This document shows positions 46,577 to 55,971 of a stretch of DNA of 64,000 nt, piece after piece; within the stretch, counting starts at the first letter, position 1, and each line of letters starts with the position of its first letter. Under the pieces are notes generated by a model that was not told the origin of the DNA, did no database searches, and saw only the letters and a program-made list of their open reading frames with translations. A program made the translations under genes and the position numbers. This DNA is from Geoanaerobacter pelophilus (GTDB lineage: Bacteria; Desulfobacterota; Desulfuromonadia; Geobacterales; DSM-12255): the NCBI RefSeq assembly GCF_018476885.1, contig NZ_JAHCVJ010000001.1:992001-1056000 (forward strand), in the 5' to 3' direction.

Positions 46577-47020
46577 ATGACCCTTAAATTTATCTCTTCA
46601 ACTGCCCTCGTCATTACAGCAGTAACCTTGCTGGTGGTTCTCGCATTCCATGTGAGAGCAGGTGCCACGGCAAACGCTGTCGCCGTACTCAAAACCACCG
46701 GCATGACCTGCAGCAGTTGCTCAAGCGCCATCACCAAGGCGCTCAAACGCGAAAGCGGGGTCGCGGTAACCGAAGTGGATGTCGCCGGAGGCTTGGTCAT
46801 CGTAGGCTATGACACCCAGAGAACCAAACCGGAGACCCTGGCACAAAAGGTCAGCGACGCCGGTTTCAGCAGCAATATTTATGCGGTCCTGACCCCGGAA
46901 GAGTTCAAACAGGCTACAGGCAGAGAGATCGGCCGCAGCGCCTCGGCGACAACAGGGTGCTGTGGCGTCAATAAAGGCGGTTGCACCAATAACCGGCAAA
47001 ATCTGGCACAAGGAGAATGA
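46577..47020 (+). CDS. Exported heavy-metal-associated (HMA/MerP-like) protein
   Basis: 147 residues from ATG 46577 (GAAGGAGC upstream). A hydrophobic N-terminus (residues ~6-28) serves as signal or anchor. An HMA domain (about 35-100) contains TGMTCSSCSSAITKALKRESGV with the CxxC metal site. A C-terminal Cys-rich tail (GCCGVNKGGC) may bind metal too. MerP-type domains carry Cu+ or Hg2+. It is followed 1 bp later by a DUF2318 protein. Confidence 0.85.
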   Translation: MTLKFISSTALVITAVTLLVVLAFHVRAGATANAVAVLKTTGMTCSSCSSAITKALKRESGVAVTEVDVAGGLVIVGYDTQRTKPETLAQKVSDAGFSSNIYAVLTPEEFKQATGREIGRSASATTGCCGVNKGGCTNNRQNLAQGE

Positions 47021-47021
47021 C

Positions 47022-47486
47022 ATGGTATCACAACGATCAAAACGGGTTGTATGGGGCTTGGCAACAATCATGGCGTTACTGCTGGGAGCGGCAAGCGTCT
47101 TCGCCTTCTCGTTCGGCAAGTATGAAAAGGTCAAGGTGACCGGCTCGGTGGTGAGCATTCCCACTGCCAAGCTTGATGACGGCAAGGCCCATTTTTACAA
47201 GTTCGAAGACGGCGGCAAAGAAATCGCCTTTTTCCTAGTCAAGGCAGCGGACGGCAGCTTCAAGACCGCCTTTGACGCCTGCGACGCCTGCTATAAGTCG
47301 AAGAAGGGATACGAGCAACAGGGCGACAAGATGAACTGCAAGAACTGCAACCAGAAGTTCGCCATCAACCGCCTCGGTCCCAACGCCACCGGCGGCTGCA
47401 ATCCGTCCTTTCTTCCCCATAGTCAGGCCGGAAACACCATAACCATAAACGTGTCGGATCTGAAATCAGGGGCACGCTTCTTCTGA
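47022..47486 (+). CDS. DUF2318 (predicted iron-sulfur or metal-binding) exported protein
   Basis: 154 residues. A signal (residues ~8-27) is followed by 'FDACDACYKSKKGYEQQGDKMNCKNCNQKFAINRLG...GGCNPSFLP', the DUF2318 Cys pattern (CxxC, CxxC, C). In Campylobacter-type p19 iron operons a DUF2318 protein is encoded with an FTR1-like permease, MacB-like ABC proteins and thioredoxins; MacB-like proteins occur in this window, but 7 kb away under a shared control site. Coupled to the HMA gene. Confidence 0.88.
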   Translation: MVSQRSKRVVWGLATIMALLLGAASVFAFSFGKYEKVKVTGSVVSIPTAKLDDGKAHFYKFEDGGKEIAFFLVKAADGSFKTAFDACDACYKSKKGYEQQGDKMNCKNCNQKFAINRLGPNATGGCNPSFLPHSQAGNTITINVSDLKSGARFF

Positions 47487-47537
47487 AACTCGACAGGTCG
47501 CTATTTTATTGGGCGCCCAGCAACTTGAGCATTTTGT

Positions 47538-47567
47538 AGGCGGGTGCAAACACCCGCCTCATTTTTT
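47538..47567 (+). terminator. Rho-independent terminator after the HMA/DUF2318 operon
   Basis: AGGCGGGTG-CAAA-CACCCGCCT forms a 9-bp GC-rich stem followed by CATTTTTT. It lies 52 bp after the DUF2318 stop and closes a two-gene operon. Confidence 0.88.
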
Positions 47568-47872
47568 AGGCACTTTCAAGGTCGGATCGTCAATAATGGC
47601 GTCAGATGACGATCACAGAACAGTTACTCTTTGCTAAATGACAGGTATTGCTCCCGCTAAAAAGCCGTCCCCGAAAGACCGCATCCGGATAATCCTCAAC
47701 CATGTCGCATTGTTGACCAAAACAGTGGGCCTAAATAATATTACCATCAGATAAAGAGTTGCATGACGGCACACTTCATGCTTTAATGAGAACCGTAAAC
47801 GACCAAATTACAGACAGATAAGAAACAGTTGACAGTTTATCAGCAAAAGGGCACTACCCTTGAACAGGCATC
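47568..47872. other. Intergenic stretch of about 300 bp with no gene
   Basis: No frame with protein character, tRNA-like cloverleaf or clear riboswitch was seen. A TTGACA at 47829-47834 might serve the following gene but has no convincing -10 partner. Confidence 0.4.
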
Positions 47873-48193
47873 ATGACAGTTAAACAGTTCCGGACATTTT
47901 TTCTCCCGCTGCTGCTGATTCTTGCTATCAGCGGCGCCCGAATTGCCAATTACTGGGACAGTTCGGATGTTCACAGTGCCCAGACGCTCCATATCGAGCA
48001 AGCTGACTCCTATGCCACTGATCTGGACGATCCCAAGAAAAAGCAGATTCTCCTACCCTTTCTCGCGTCGTTCCCCAATTTATTACCTCTGTTTAAATCC
48101 GCAAACGGCATTCTCACCCCTGTAATCATTTTCATCATCACCCCGCTGGCATTCATTGCGCTGGCTCTCCCTTCCCGCGCATCACCAGTCTAG
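47873..48193 (+). CDS. Hypothetical protein with two membrane helices
   Basis: 106 residues. Hydrophobic segments at about 8-24 and 82-100 flank a polar loop rich in Asp, Ser and His. No family recognised. No strong ribosome site is visible; confidence rests on the sensible hydropathy and on the frame length. Confidence 0.5.
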   Translation: MTVKQFRTFFLPLLLILAISGARIANYWDSSDVHSAQTLHIEQADSYATDLDDPKKKQILLPFLASFPNLLPLFKSANGILTPVIIFIITPLAFIALALPSRASPV

Positions 48194-48349
48194 CCTACTT
48201 TTCCATACCGCTTAACCCCTGACAATCAAGCAGTAACAATATTCGTGTATCCGCACATCCAAGGCACAGCTCCATCTGTCGAGCAGCCCGGCATGCGGGT
48301 CCTTTACAGCATAACCTGTTTATATAACAGGAGAAAAGGTGGCGTCATC

Positions 48350-48673
48350 ATGGGAACTATTGAACCCGTTGAGAAGCATGCTCAAAGCAAAAGATTTACC
48401 GCAATAACGATCAAAGACCAGGAAACATCAATTATCGAGGACACCTACCTGCTTGCAGCACTGGTGACCTTCGATCCTACCATCAAATACTCTCCTCTCC
48501 AGGATCCGTCAGGCAAGGTTTCCTTTGAGGTTCACGGCAAGATAGCTGACAAAATGGGTCAACTCTACGCAGGAGATTCGGCGTCGCTCAAGACCTACAT
48601 CAGCAACCTGAAGAGTCTGCGATCGGCCATCTTTGCCCTTCGCAGCACCTATCAGCGCAGGAACAATTTCTAA
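48350..48673 (+). CDS. Hypothetical small soluble protein
   Basis: 107 residues from ATG 48350 (GGAGAAAAGGTGG upstream). The body 'EDTYLLAALVTFDPTIKYSPLQDPSGKVSFEVHGK' has the look of a compact alpha/beta domain; resemblance to DUF5659 is possible but not certain. It sits between the small membrane protein and the multihaem cytochrome and may be co-transcribed with the latter. Confidence 0.6.
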   Translation: MGTIEPVEKHAQSKRFTAITIKDQETSIIEDTYLLAALVTFDPTIKYSPLQDPSGKVSFEVHGKIADKMGQLYAGDSASLKTYISNLKSLRSAIFALRSTYQRRNNF

Positions 48674-48717
48674 ACTTATCACTCTTCAATTTCTATATTG
48701 GTAAAGGAGTTTGCACC

Positions 48718-51195
48718 ATGGGGAAAATCATAAGCGGAAAGATCGGAGGGGGAAACAACCGGGCCAAGCTGCGCCGGGTAACGATCTTCGCCCTGCTGAT
48801 CAGCGTCTTTATCCACCAGGGCTGGTATACACCCGATCAGAGCCTTGCAGGGCCGCTGCTACACAACAGCACCAACCTCGGCACCAAGTACGGCACCTGG
48901 GGAACAACGTTCGACTGCTCAACCTGTCATGCCCGCGGCAGTTCAAATGTGAAGAGGGTCGCTCAAACAGTCACGACCCCAACCGGGCCGAGAAACGTGG
49001 TATTCCTTCGGATGACCGCCTCGTCTGCCACTATCCAGGGGGTATTCGGCGATGACCAGCGCTCCTATGCCCAGAACGCCTCGACCAATATCTGTGAAGT
49101 CTGCCATCACAACACTGGCTACCACCAGTACAGTTCTACCAAAATCGCGGTACAGAGCAATACCCACGGGAACCGCCGTGACTGCGTCAGCTGCCATGAC
49201 CATAGCGTCGGCTTCAAGGCCAGTTGCGACAGTTGTCACGGCACCGCCACCAGCAATACCCTCTCCGGCAAGCACAGTAGCCACCTGAATCCGGCTGTCA
49301 ACAGCACTCTCGGCCTCGGCAACGGCTTCGGTTGCGCCGATTGTCACGCCAAGACAGTGAGCAGTAATAGCGTCATCAGCAACTGGGCGAACCATGCCAA
49401 CTCATTCATCGACTACTCGGGCGTGAGAGCTGGGGGCAGTGCCCGCTACAGCACGACGACCAAATCGTGCACCAACATCTACTGTCATAGTAACGGCAAC
49501 CCAAATGCCATTGTCTTCGTCAGCATGACCGGCAGCAAAGCCTGGACCGGCGCCGCCAATATGGGCTGCAATGGGTGCCACGGCCGCAGTTCCGCCCTGG
49601 GTGCTCCTGATTACGCCAATGGCGGTGCAGTGCCTGCCACCACGGCCAACAGCCATGCCAAGCACGTGGCAGGAGCCGCCAGTACGACTATCTGCAGCGA
49701 CTGCCACCAGAAGACCGCCAGCATGACTACGGCCAGCCGGTTCAAAGACTATACCGCCGTTAACTACCATCTGAACGGCACGCCCAACGTCTACTTCAAC
49801 AGCGCCAATGCCGGGGCAACAGCTACCTGGAACCAGGGGAGCGGCATCTGCAACAATGTCACCTGCCACGGTGGAGCCGGCAGCAGCGCCACCTGGGGCG
49901 CCACGCTTAACTGCCAGGACTGCCACGGCAACGGCGCATCTGCTTCGCTGGCCGATTTGGGCGCAACCTTCTGGAGCAACGGCTCAGTCTCCAAATTCCA
50001 GATGACCGGTTACGGTTCCTGGGCCTCTAAGGGGCATGGCCGAGCTCTGGGCAACTACTCCGGCTCTGCCAATCCGGCAGCCAACTTCATCGCCCAAGCC
50101 AAACAGTGCGAGTATTGTCACGATGCGACCGTCGGCCACAAGCTGGCGTCCAATCCGTTCCGGCTGTTGAGCTATTCGACCGCCAGCTATGGCCGCAATG
50201 CACCCTGCCTCGTCTGCCACTCGGCCAGCGGCGCCGGTGTAACCGTTAACGGCACCCTCAAAAAACGCACCACCTCCAAGGCGATCGAGGCCGATCATTA
50301 CGGCACCAAGCACACCTCGGCCCTGAACGGCGGCCAGTTCTGCTGGGACTGCCATGACCCGCACGGCACCAGCAACAGCAACCACTACATGGTCCGCTCG
50401 AACCTGGCCCAGGTCTCCAACCTAGCCACCAGCGCCCCGACAACCCTGACCTCAACTGCCACCGTTTTCCGGCTCTCGGCAACACCGACCGGTACTGACT
50501 ACGCCAAGAGCGCCGCACCGTTCACCGGCGTCTGCAACGTCTGTCACACCACCACCAGCCACTATACCCAGACAGCAGGTGACAGCCACAACTCAACGAC
50601 CCGCTGCACCAGCTGCCACAGCCACGTGGGAAGCAGCCACGGCAGCGATGCCTTCAAACCGACCGGCGGTCACACCGTTCCTTATTACGGCTCGACCCAC
50701 AACAGTGCTGCCGGGGCAAGCCCCTTCTCTTCCTGCACCGGCTGTCACACCAACACCAAGAACGCCTCATATCCTTACCCGCAGGCCGTGGGCGTGGCTC
50801 CAGACTGCCAGAACTGCCACACCAAGGCTGCACCGGTGGGTAACACAACCTCCGGCTGCTATTCCTGCCATGGTGCCTCTGGAGCAACTGGCACCAACAT
50901 CGGCCGACCAGCAACGGCCAATACCACGTCGTTCCCTGATCGCCGTGGCCAGCATGCCAGAAGTGAGCATAATGTCGCCTGTACCACCTGCCATGCCTGG
51001 GGTACTGGCAGTATCAAGCACGGCTGGTCGAACCGAAAGAAGAGCTTCAGCGCCTACAGTGCCGTGAAGCAGAAGGTTACTGTCTGGAGTGTACCAACCC
51101 CCGGTTCCGGGACCCGGACCACTAGTACCGGTACATGCAGCGGCACGCCGGCAAGCGGCTGCAGCAGTCATGGAAGCAGTTGTTACTGGTACTGA
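48718..51195 (+). CDS. Multihaem c-type cytochrome, 19 predicted haem sites
   Basis: 825 residues. A basic N-terminus (to about 30) and a hydrophobic stretch (residues ~22-44) form an export signal. I count 17 CxxCH sites (from CSTCH to CTTCH) and two CxxxxCH sites (CTNIYCH and CNNVTCH). Such CxxxxCH/CxxCH domain proteins are typical of Geobacter and are exported or outer-surface electron-transfer cytochromes. The Thr/Ser-rich spacers and Cys-poor C-terminal tail (CSGTPASGCSSHG) are notable. AAAGGAG precedes ATG 48718. Confidence 0.95.
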   Translation: MGKIISGKIGGGNNRAKLRRVTIFALLISVFIHQGWYTPDQSLAGPLLHNSTNLGTKYGTWGTTFDCSTCHARGSSNVKRVAQTVTTPTGPRNVVFLRMTASSATIQGVFGDDQRSYAQNASTNICEVCHHNTGYHQYSSTKIAVQSNTHGNRRDCVSCHDHSVGFKASCDSCHGTATSNTLSGKHSSHLNPAVNSTLGLGNGFGCADCHAKTVSSNSVISNWANHANSFIDYSGVRAGGSARYSTTTKSCTNIYCHSNGNPNAIVFVSMTGSKAWTGAANMGCNGCHGRSSALGAPDYANGGAVPATTANSHAKHVAGAASTTICSDCHQKTASMTTASRFKDYTAVNYHLNGTPNVYFNSANAGATATWNQGSGICNNVTCHGGAGSSATWGATLNCQDCHGNGASASLADLGATFWSNGSVSKFQMTGYGSWASKGHGRALGNYSGSANPAANFIAQAKQCEYCHDATVGHKLASNPFRLLSYSTASYGRNAPCLVCHSASGAGVTVNGTLKKRTTSKAIEADHYGTKHTSALNGGQFCWDCHDPHGTSNSNHYMVRSNLAQVSNLATSAPTTLTSTATVFRLSATPTGTDYAKSAAPFTGVCNVCHTTTSHYTQTAGDSHNSTTRCTSCHSHVGSSHGSDAFKPTGGHTVPYYGSTHNSAAGASPFSSCTGCHTNTKNASYPYPQAVGVAPDCQNCHTKAAPVGNTTSGCYSCHGASGATGTNIGRPATANTTSFPDRRGQHARSEHNVACTTCHAWGTGSIKHGWSNRKKSFSAYSAVKQKVTVWSVPTPGSGTRTTSTGTCSGTPASGCSSHGSSCYWY

Positions 51196-51316
51196 TGCAC
51201 CTTTCAAGAGGACGTTACGGGCAGAAGGGTCGGAAAACTCCGGTCCTTCTGCCTGGAACAATGGATAAAAAGAATTACTCCGGGATTACGAGCAGTAACG
51301 GTCTGGGGCCTGCACC

Positions 51317-52864
51317 ATGAAGAACCATGTTAGACACGCAGCACTGCTGGCAGCAGTCATTGCCTGCATTGTCTGTCTGCCCGCTCTAAATAATCAGTTT
51401 GTTGACTGGGACGACGCCCAGCAGATTTACCAGAACAGCCATCTGACAGCAATTAATGCAGAGTTTTTCAAATGGGCGTTTCTAGAGCAATACTGGCTGC
51501 TCTGGATGCCGCTCACCTGGTTTTCCTTTGCCATAGATTATCAACTGTGGGGGATGAACCCTTTTGGTTTCCATCTGACCAGCCTGTTGCTGCATGGTCT
51601 CAACACCTTTTGCGTTGCCCTGCTCACCGTGCAGGTGATCAAGATTTCATTCCGCAGAAAAGATATTCCACTGTCGCATAAGAGTCTTGTTTTCTGTGCC
51701 CTGGTCGGCGGCTTGCTGTTCGCCCTCCATCCGCTGAAAGCGGAACCGGTGGCCTGGGCAACCGACCGCAAAGGGCTGCTTAATGCCGCCTTTGCCATAC
51801 CGAGCCTGATAGCCTATCTCCGCTTTGCTGGTCGTCAGGCAGAACACCCCACATCTTTGACTGAACGCCTGGCCGACCGCTCCTATCTGGCGGCGCTGCT
51901 ACTGTTCCTGTTGTCGCTGCTGTGCAAGCCGATGTCTGTTACCTTGCCGGTGGTTATGATTCTCCTCGACCGGTTTCCGCTGAAGAGATTCACCCAGCAA
52001 AAGAGCCGCCAAGGGCTGTTCCTGGAAAAAATCCCGTTTTTTGTCGCTTCCGGCATCGTGTCCTTGATAACCATTTACCTGAAGCCGATCAGCGATATCT
52101 CGTTCAGCGAGATCACCTTCTGGTCACGGCTGTATGTGGCCTGTCGCTCACTGATCGAATACCTGCGGCTAATGGTTTTACCAAATGACCTGATGGCACT
52201 CTACGACCATCCCGGCAACAGCGTAGCGCTCTTCTCCTGGCAATATATCTGGCCGATCCTGCTGGTCGTGTTGATTACAGCTGGCTGCATCTACCGGGCA
52301 CGCGCCGATAAATCCTGGCTCACGATCTGGCTCTGTTATGTAACGCTGCTGCTGCCAGTGCTCGGTTTTTCTCAGAATGGTGGCCAGGCCATGGCCGACC
52401 GCTTCATGTACCTTCCCGGAATTGGGCTGTCCATCCTTATTGCTGCCGGCTGCACCCGCCTGTACCAGCGCCAGAAAGCTTTTGGGCCAGGAAGAGCGGC
52501 TCTCGTTGTCAGCATCATAGCGGTGTTGGTCGCTTATGCCGTGGTTACTCAAGGACTCATCAAGAGCTGGCATGATACCGACTCCCTCTGGACACACGCA
52601 ATCACTGTCCGCCCTCATCAGGCAGGCCGGGCCTATTATCAGCGGGGACTGTACCGGCTTGTGCAGGGAGATTACTCGCAGGCAGCAGCAGACGCCTCAA
52701 GGTCGCTGGAGATCCTTTCCGGAATTGGCTACACCAGGATTGCCAAGGTCTATAGCCTCAGGGCCGAAGCCTACGAAAAGATGGGAATGCTTGATGAAGC
52801 TGCCAGTGACATGGCAAAGGTCAACTCTCTCCCATCGCCATGGAAAGCGCAAAGATGGCAGTAA
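51317..52864 (+). CDS. Membrane glycosyltransferase-like protein with C-terminal TPR-like region (TMTC-type)
   Basis: 515 residues, about eleven helices. The N-terminal 'FVDWDDAQQIYQN' and the 'FHLTSLLLHGLNTFCVALL' and 'LFALHPLKAEPVAWATDRKGLL' blocks match bacterial TMTC/GT-C enzymes with the D-D acidic pair in the first loop. The end (residues ~440-515) forms helical repeats (YYQRGLYRLVQGDYSQAAADASR). It may glycosylate exported Ser/Thr-rich proteins; the adjacent Thr/Ser-rich cytochrome is a plausible but untested target. Confidence 0.8.
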   Translation: MKNHVRHAALLAAVIACIVCLPALNNQFVDWDDAQQIYQNSHLTAINAEFFKWAFLEQYWLLWMPLTWFSFAIDYQLWGMNPFGFHLTSLLLHGLNTFCVALLTVQVIKISFRRKDIPLSHKSLVFCALVGGLLFALHPLKAEPVAWATDRKGLLNAAFAIPSLIAYLRFAGRQAEHPTSLTERLADRSYLAALLLFLLSLLCKPMSVTLPVVMILLDRFPLKRFTQQKSRQGLFLEKIPFFVASGIVSLITIYLKPISDISFSEITFWSRLYVACRSLIEYLRLMVLPNDLMALYDHPGNSVALFSWQYIWPILLVVLITAGCIYRARADKSWLTIWLCYVTLLLPVLGFSQNGGQAMADRFMYLPGIGLSILIAAGCTRLYQRQKAFGPGRAALVVSIIAVLVAYAVVTQGLIKSWHDTDSLWTHAITVRPHQAGRAYYQRGLYRLVQGDYSQAAADASRSLEILSGIGYTRIAKVYSLRAEAYEKMGMLDEAASDMAKVNSLPSPWKAQRWQ

Positions 52865-52917
52865 CTGCGCTTCCAAGTAGTCGGGCAGCACGAGCAGCCC
52901 AAAACAAGGAGCAGGTC

Positions 52918-54423
52918 ATGAAAATCAAACGTGTCGCCCTTATCACCCCGCCGTACCACTCCGGTGTTGTTGAATCCGCCGGCACCTGGCTTAACGTCGG
53001 GTTTGTCTATATTGCCGGAGCGCTTCGGGCCGCAGGTTTTGAAGTCGATTATTACGATGCCATGTCGCTCTGGCATAAATGGCCGGATATTCAGAAGCGG
53101 ATCGAGGCCTTTCGACCCGATGTCGTTGCCACCACCTCCTTCACCGCGTCGATAGTGCATGCCATCAAACTCTGCGGCCTGGTCAAAGAGATTGATCCCC
53201 GCATTGTAACGGTCATCGGCAATGTCCATGCCACCTTCAGCTATGACGAGATGCTCACCCACGATCACGACAAGATCGATTTCGTGGTCAGGGGCGAAGG
53301 TGAAGTAACGCTCCCCGAGCTTCTGACCTGCCTCAATAGCAGCGATGATCCGGCCAAGGTCCCCGGACTGGCCTTCTGGCAGGATGGCGGGGTGCAGGTT
53401 ACGGCCAAGCGCCCCTATATCCAGAACCTCGATGCTCTGCCGACCGCCTGGGACCTGGTGGAGTGGCCGATTTACAGCTATCGGGCCAAGAACAACGCCC
53501 GGCTGGCCATTGTCTCCTCATCCCGTGGCTGTCAGCAGAAGTGCTCGTTCTGCTCTCAGCAGCTGTTCTGGGCCCAGACCTGGCGCGCCCGCAGCCCGGA
53601 GAACGTAGTGGCCGAGCTGGAGCTGCTCAGCCAGCGCCATGGCGTGGAAGTGGCCATGCTGGCCGACGAGATCCCGACCTTTGACCGGGAACGCTGGGTC
53701 AGGATCCTCGACCTGATGATCGAACGCCAGGTGCCGGTGAAGCTGTTGATGGAAACCAGGGTGGACGACATCCTGCGTGATGCCGATATCATGGACAAAT
53801 ACCGGCTTGCCGGGGTCGAACATATCTATGTCGGGGTCGAGGCGGGCAAACAGGCGACCCTCGATCTTTTCAAGAAAGAGACCAAGGTCGAGCAGTCCAA
53901 GCAGGCGATCGATCTGATCAACGATGCCGATATTGTTTCCGAGACCTCCTTTGTGCTCGGAATGCCGGACGACACCCCTGAGTCCATTGCCGAAACCGTG
54001 GAACTGGCCAAGCACTACAACCCGGACATGGGCTTTTTCCTGGCCATTGCGCCCTGGCCCTATTCAGATTTTTACCCTGAACTGGAGCCATATGTGGCGA
54101 CTAAGGATTACCGGAAATACAACCTGGTGGAGCCGGTGGTAAAACCGAAAAATATGACCCTGGCCGAACTGGAACAGGAACTGGGCAAGGCGTCGCAGAA
54201 ATTTTTCATGCACAAGTTCCAGAACCTCCACAAACTCTCTCAGTGGAAGCAAGAATTCATGCTGTCGGTATTGGATCTGCTGATCAACCATTCCTATCTG
54301 GCCGGTCAGATGAAAGAAGCGATGAAGGGCGGCAAAGAGATGCCGGAAGAGGTAAAGCAGTTGATGCGTACCGTTAAGGGACATAGCCACGGCATGCCAC
54401 ATGCGGTGGCACCGATCCCTTAA
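52918..54423 (+). CDS. B12-binding radical SAM protein (BchE/HpnR-like architecture)
   Basis: 501 residues. A cobalamin-binding N-domain (residues 1-150: 'KRVALITPPYHSGVV...GFEVDYYD...IVTVIGNVHATF...VVRGEGEVTLPEL') is followed by the radical SAM cluster in SSSRGCQQKCSFCS (CxxxCxxC) and the TIM barrel. This is the layout of BchE, HpnR and P-methylases; substrate unknown. AAGGAGCAGGTC precedes ATG 52918. It starts 53 bp after the TMTC-like gene. Confidence 0.9.
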   Translation: MKIKRVALITPPYHSGVVESAGTWLNVGFVYIAGALRAAGFEVDYYDAMSLWHKWPDIQKRIEAFRPDVVATTSFTASIVHAIKLCGLVKEIDPRIVTVIGNVHATFSYDEMLTHDHDKIDFVVRGEGEVTLPELLTCLNSSDDPAKVPGLAFWQDGGVQVTAKRPYIQNLDALPTAWDLVEWPIYSYRAKNNARLAIVSSSRGCQQKCSFCSQQLFWAQTWRARSPENVVAELELLSQRHGVEVAMLADEIPTFDRERWVRILDLMIERQVPVKLLMETRVDDILRDADIMDKYRLAGVEHIYVGVEAGKQATLDLFKKETKVEQSKQAIDLINDADIVSETSFVLGMPDDTPESIAETVELAKHYNPDMGFFLAIAPWPYSDFYPELEPYVATKDYRKYNLVEPVVKPKNMTLAELEQELGKASQKFFMHKFQNLHKLSQWKQEFMLSVLDLLINHSYLAGQMKEAMKGGKEMPEEVKQLMRTVKGHSHGMPHAVAPIP

Positions 54424-54540
54424 AACAAACGGTTCCGGTTATGCACCACGATGAAACAGGCTGGTTGCCTCCCACCCCGGCACCCAGCCTGCAATTGGGC
54501 TGCTCATCGTGTCAGGCCCCTCCTGACAGTTAAGGCGTTA
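54424..54540. other. Gene-free gap upstream of the ABC operon
   Basis: After the radical SAM stop the 117 bp carry no frame worth naming. The rest of the 306-bp gap (54541-54729) holds the paired palindromes and the -24/-12 promoter described separately. Confidence 0.5.
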
Positions 54541-54572
54541 CAGAATATTCTACTCTGCTGTGGAATATTCCT
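54541..54572. promoter_or_regulatory. Paired GAATATTC enhancer-type site upstream of the ABC transporter
   Basis: CAGAATATTCTAC (GAATATTC at 54543-54550) and TGGAATATTCCTC (GAATATTC at 54563-54570) are 20 bp apart, the same as at 46421-46454. Their right-hand centre is 85.5 bp from the GG of the -24 box, against 84.5 bp at the HMA promoter. Confidence 0.7.
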
Positions 54573-54649
54573 CATGAAAGCTAGCCGCACGGTCTATCCC
54601 CCCCCACAAAACAATGTGCCATATCAGCTAGTTAAGAGCACATTCCTCA

Positions 54650-54666
54650 TTGGCGCGCCTTTTGTA
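54650..54666 (+). promoter_or_regulatory. Sigma-54 (-24/-12) promoter of the ABC genes
   Basis: TTGGCGCGCCTTTTGTA: TGGC, seven bases, TTG, as in TTGGCAC-N5-TTGCA (two mismatches). It lies 64 bp upstream of the permease ATG. Confidence 0.6.
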
Positions 54667-54729
54667 TTCTTCATTCCCGGGCAGCAGCAAGGCGTAGAAT
54701 TGAACCATTGAGACAAGGAGCTTAGCTTC

Positions 54730-55890
54730 ATGCAACTGCATACCATTGCCATTAACAACCTCAAGCGGCGTAAGGCCAAGATGGCCTTTCTCACTATTGG
54801 CCTGACCGTGGGCATCGCCACCATCGTTACCCTGGTGACCCTCACCCGCTCCATGTCCAGCGACATCGAGCACAAGATGGACGAGTTCGGCGCCAACATC
54901 CTGATCACCCCGCAGAGCAACGGCCTGGCCATGAATTACGGCGGCATCAGCCTGGGGGGGGTAACCTTCGACCAACGAGAGATCCGGGAAAGCGATCTGG
55001 CCAAGATCAAAACCATTGCCAATCACAAGAACATTTCGGCGGTCAGCCCCAAGGTGCTAGGTGGAGTCAAGGTTGCCGGCCATGATGTGCTGCTAGTCGG
55101 GGTCAATTTTGCCAGCGAGCTGAAGATGAAACAGTGGTGGAAGATCTTCGGCGACGCCCCTGAGCGCGATGGCGACCTGCTGCTGGGGAGCGATGCCGCC
55201 AAGATTCTCAATGTCAGCACTAACGACAGCATCCAGATCAACGGCGAGAGCCTCAGGGTAGCGGGGATTCTCGACCAGACCGGCTCCCAGGACGACTCGC
55301 TGGTGTTTGCCTCATTGCCGAAGGCCCAGAAACTGCTCGGCAAAGAGGGGAAGATCACCCTGGCCGAGGTGGCGGCGCTCTGTTCAGGCTGCCCCATCGG
55401 CGACATGGTGACCCAGATCGCCGAGCAGTTGCCTGACGCCAAGGTTACCGCCATCCAGCAGGTGGTCGAAGGACGGCTGAAGGCGCTGGACCAGTTCAAG
55501 CGATTCTCCTATGCCATGGCGGCAGTGGTTGTTTTCATCGGCTCGCTGATCGTTTTCGTCACCATGATGGGAAGCGTCAACGAACGGACCACCGAGATCG
55601 GTGTCTTCCGGGCCATCGGTTTCAGAAAGTCCCATATCATGCGGATCATCCTGTTCGAGACCGCCTTGGTCAGCCTGCTGGCCGGTTTTCTCGGCTATGC
55701 CGTCGGCATGGGTGGCGCGAAACTGGCTCTGCCGTTCATGGCCGAAAGCAAGAATGCCCTTCTCGCCTGGGACGCGACCATTGCCGCAGGCTCGATTACC
55801 CTGGCCGTGGTGCTGGGACTCGTGGCCAGTCTCTATCCGGCACTGCATGCGAGCAAGATGGACCCGACCGAAGCATTACGGGCTCTATGA
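54730..55890 (+). CDS. MacB/FtsX-like ABC transporter permease
   Basis: 386 residues. Helix 1 (about 18-40) is followed by a ~250-residue extracytoplasmic domain and three C-terminal helices ending 'PALHASKMDPTEALRAL', the FtsX/MacB signature. The periplasmic domain contains an unusual CxxC (ALCSGCPIG, about residue 220), absent from standard LolC/MacB, which could bind metal or haem or act in redox. The ATPase is encoded 197 bp downstream. Confidence 0.9.
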   Translation: MQLHTIAINNLKRRKAKMAFLTIGLTVGIATIVTLVTLTRSMSSDIEHKMDEFGANILITPQSNGLAMNYGGISLGGVTFDQREIRESDLAKIKTIANHKNISAVSPKVLGGVKVAGHDVLLVGVNFASELKMKQWWKIFGDAPERDGDLLLGSDAAKILNVSTNDSIQINGESLRVAGILDQTGSQDDSLVFASLPKAQKLLGKEGKITLAEVAALCSGCPIGDMVTQIAEQLPDAKVTAIQQVVEGRLKALDQFKRFSYAMAAVVVFIGSLIVFVTMMGSVNERTTEIGVFRAIGFRKSHIMRIILFETALVSLLAGFLGYAVGMGGAKLALPFMAESKNALLAWDATIAAGSITLAVVLGLVASLYPALHASKMDPTEALRAL

Positions 55891-55971
55891 GGCGGCCACT
55901 TTTCCGCAATATCTGCGTAAGTCTTCGGGATTCCTTGTGACTCTCCCTTACGGTCGACCCCTGACGGGGCG

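Noticed and set aside
47568-48717. A GEMM-type cyclic dinucleotide riboswitch upstream of the multihaem cytochrome
   Set aside because: Such riboswitches often precede Geobacter cytochromes, but the conserved GCACAGGGCAAACC- and GCAAAGCC-like elements are not present here.
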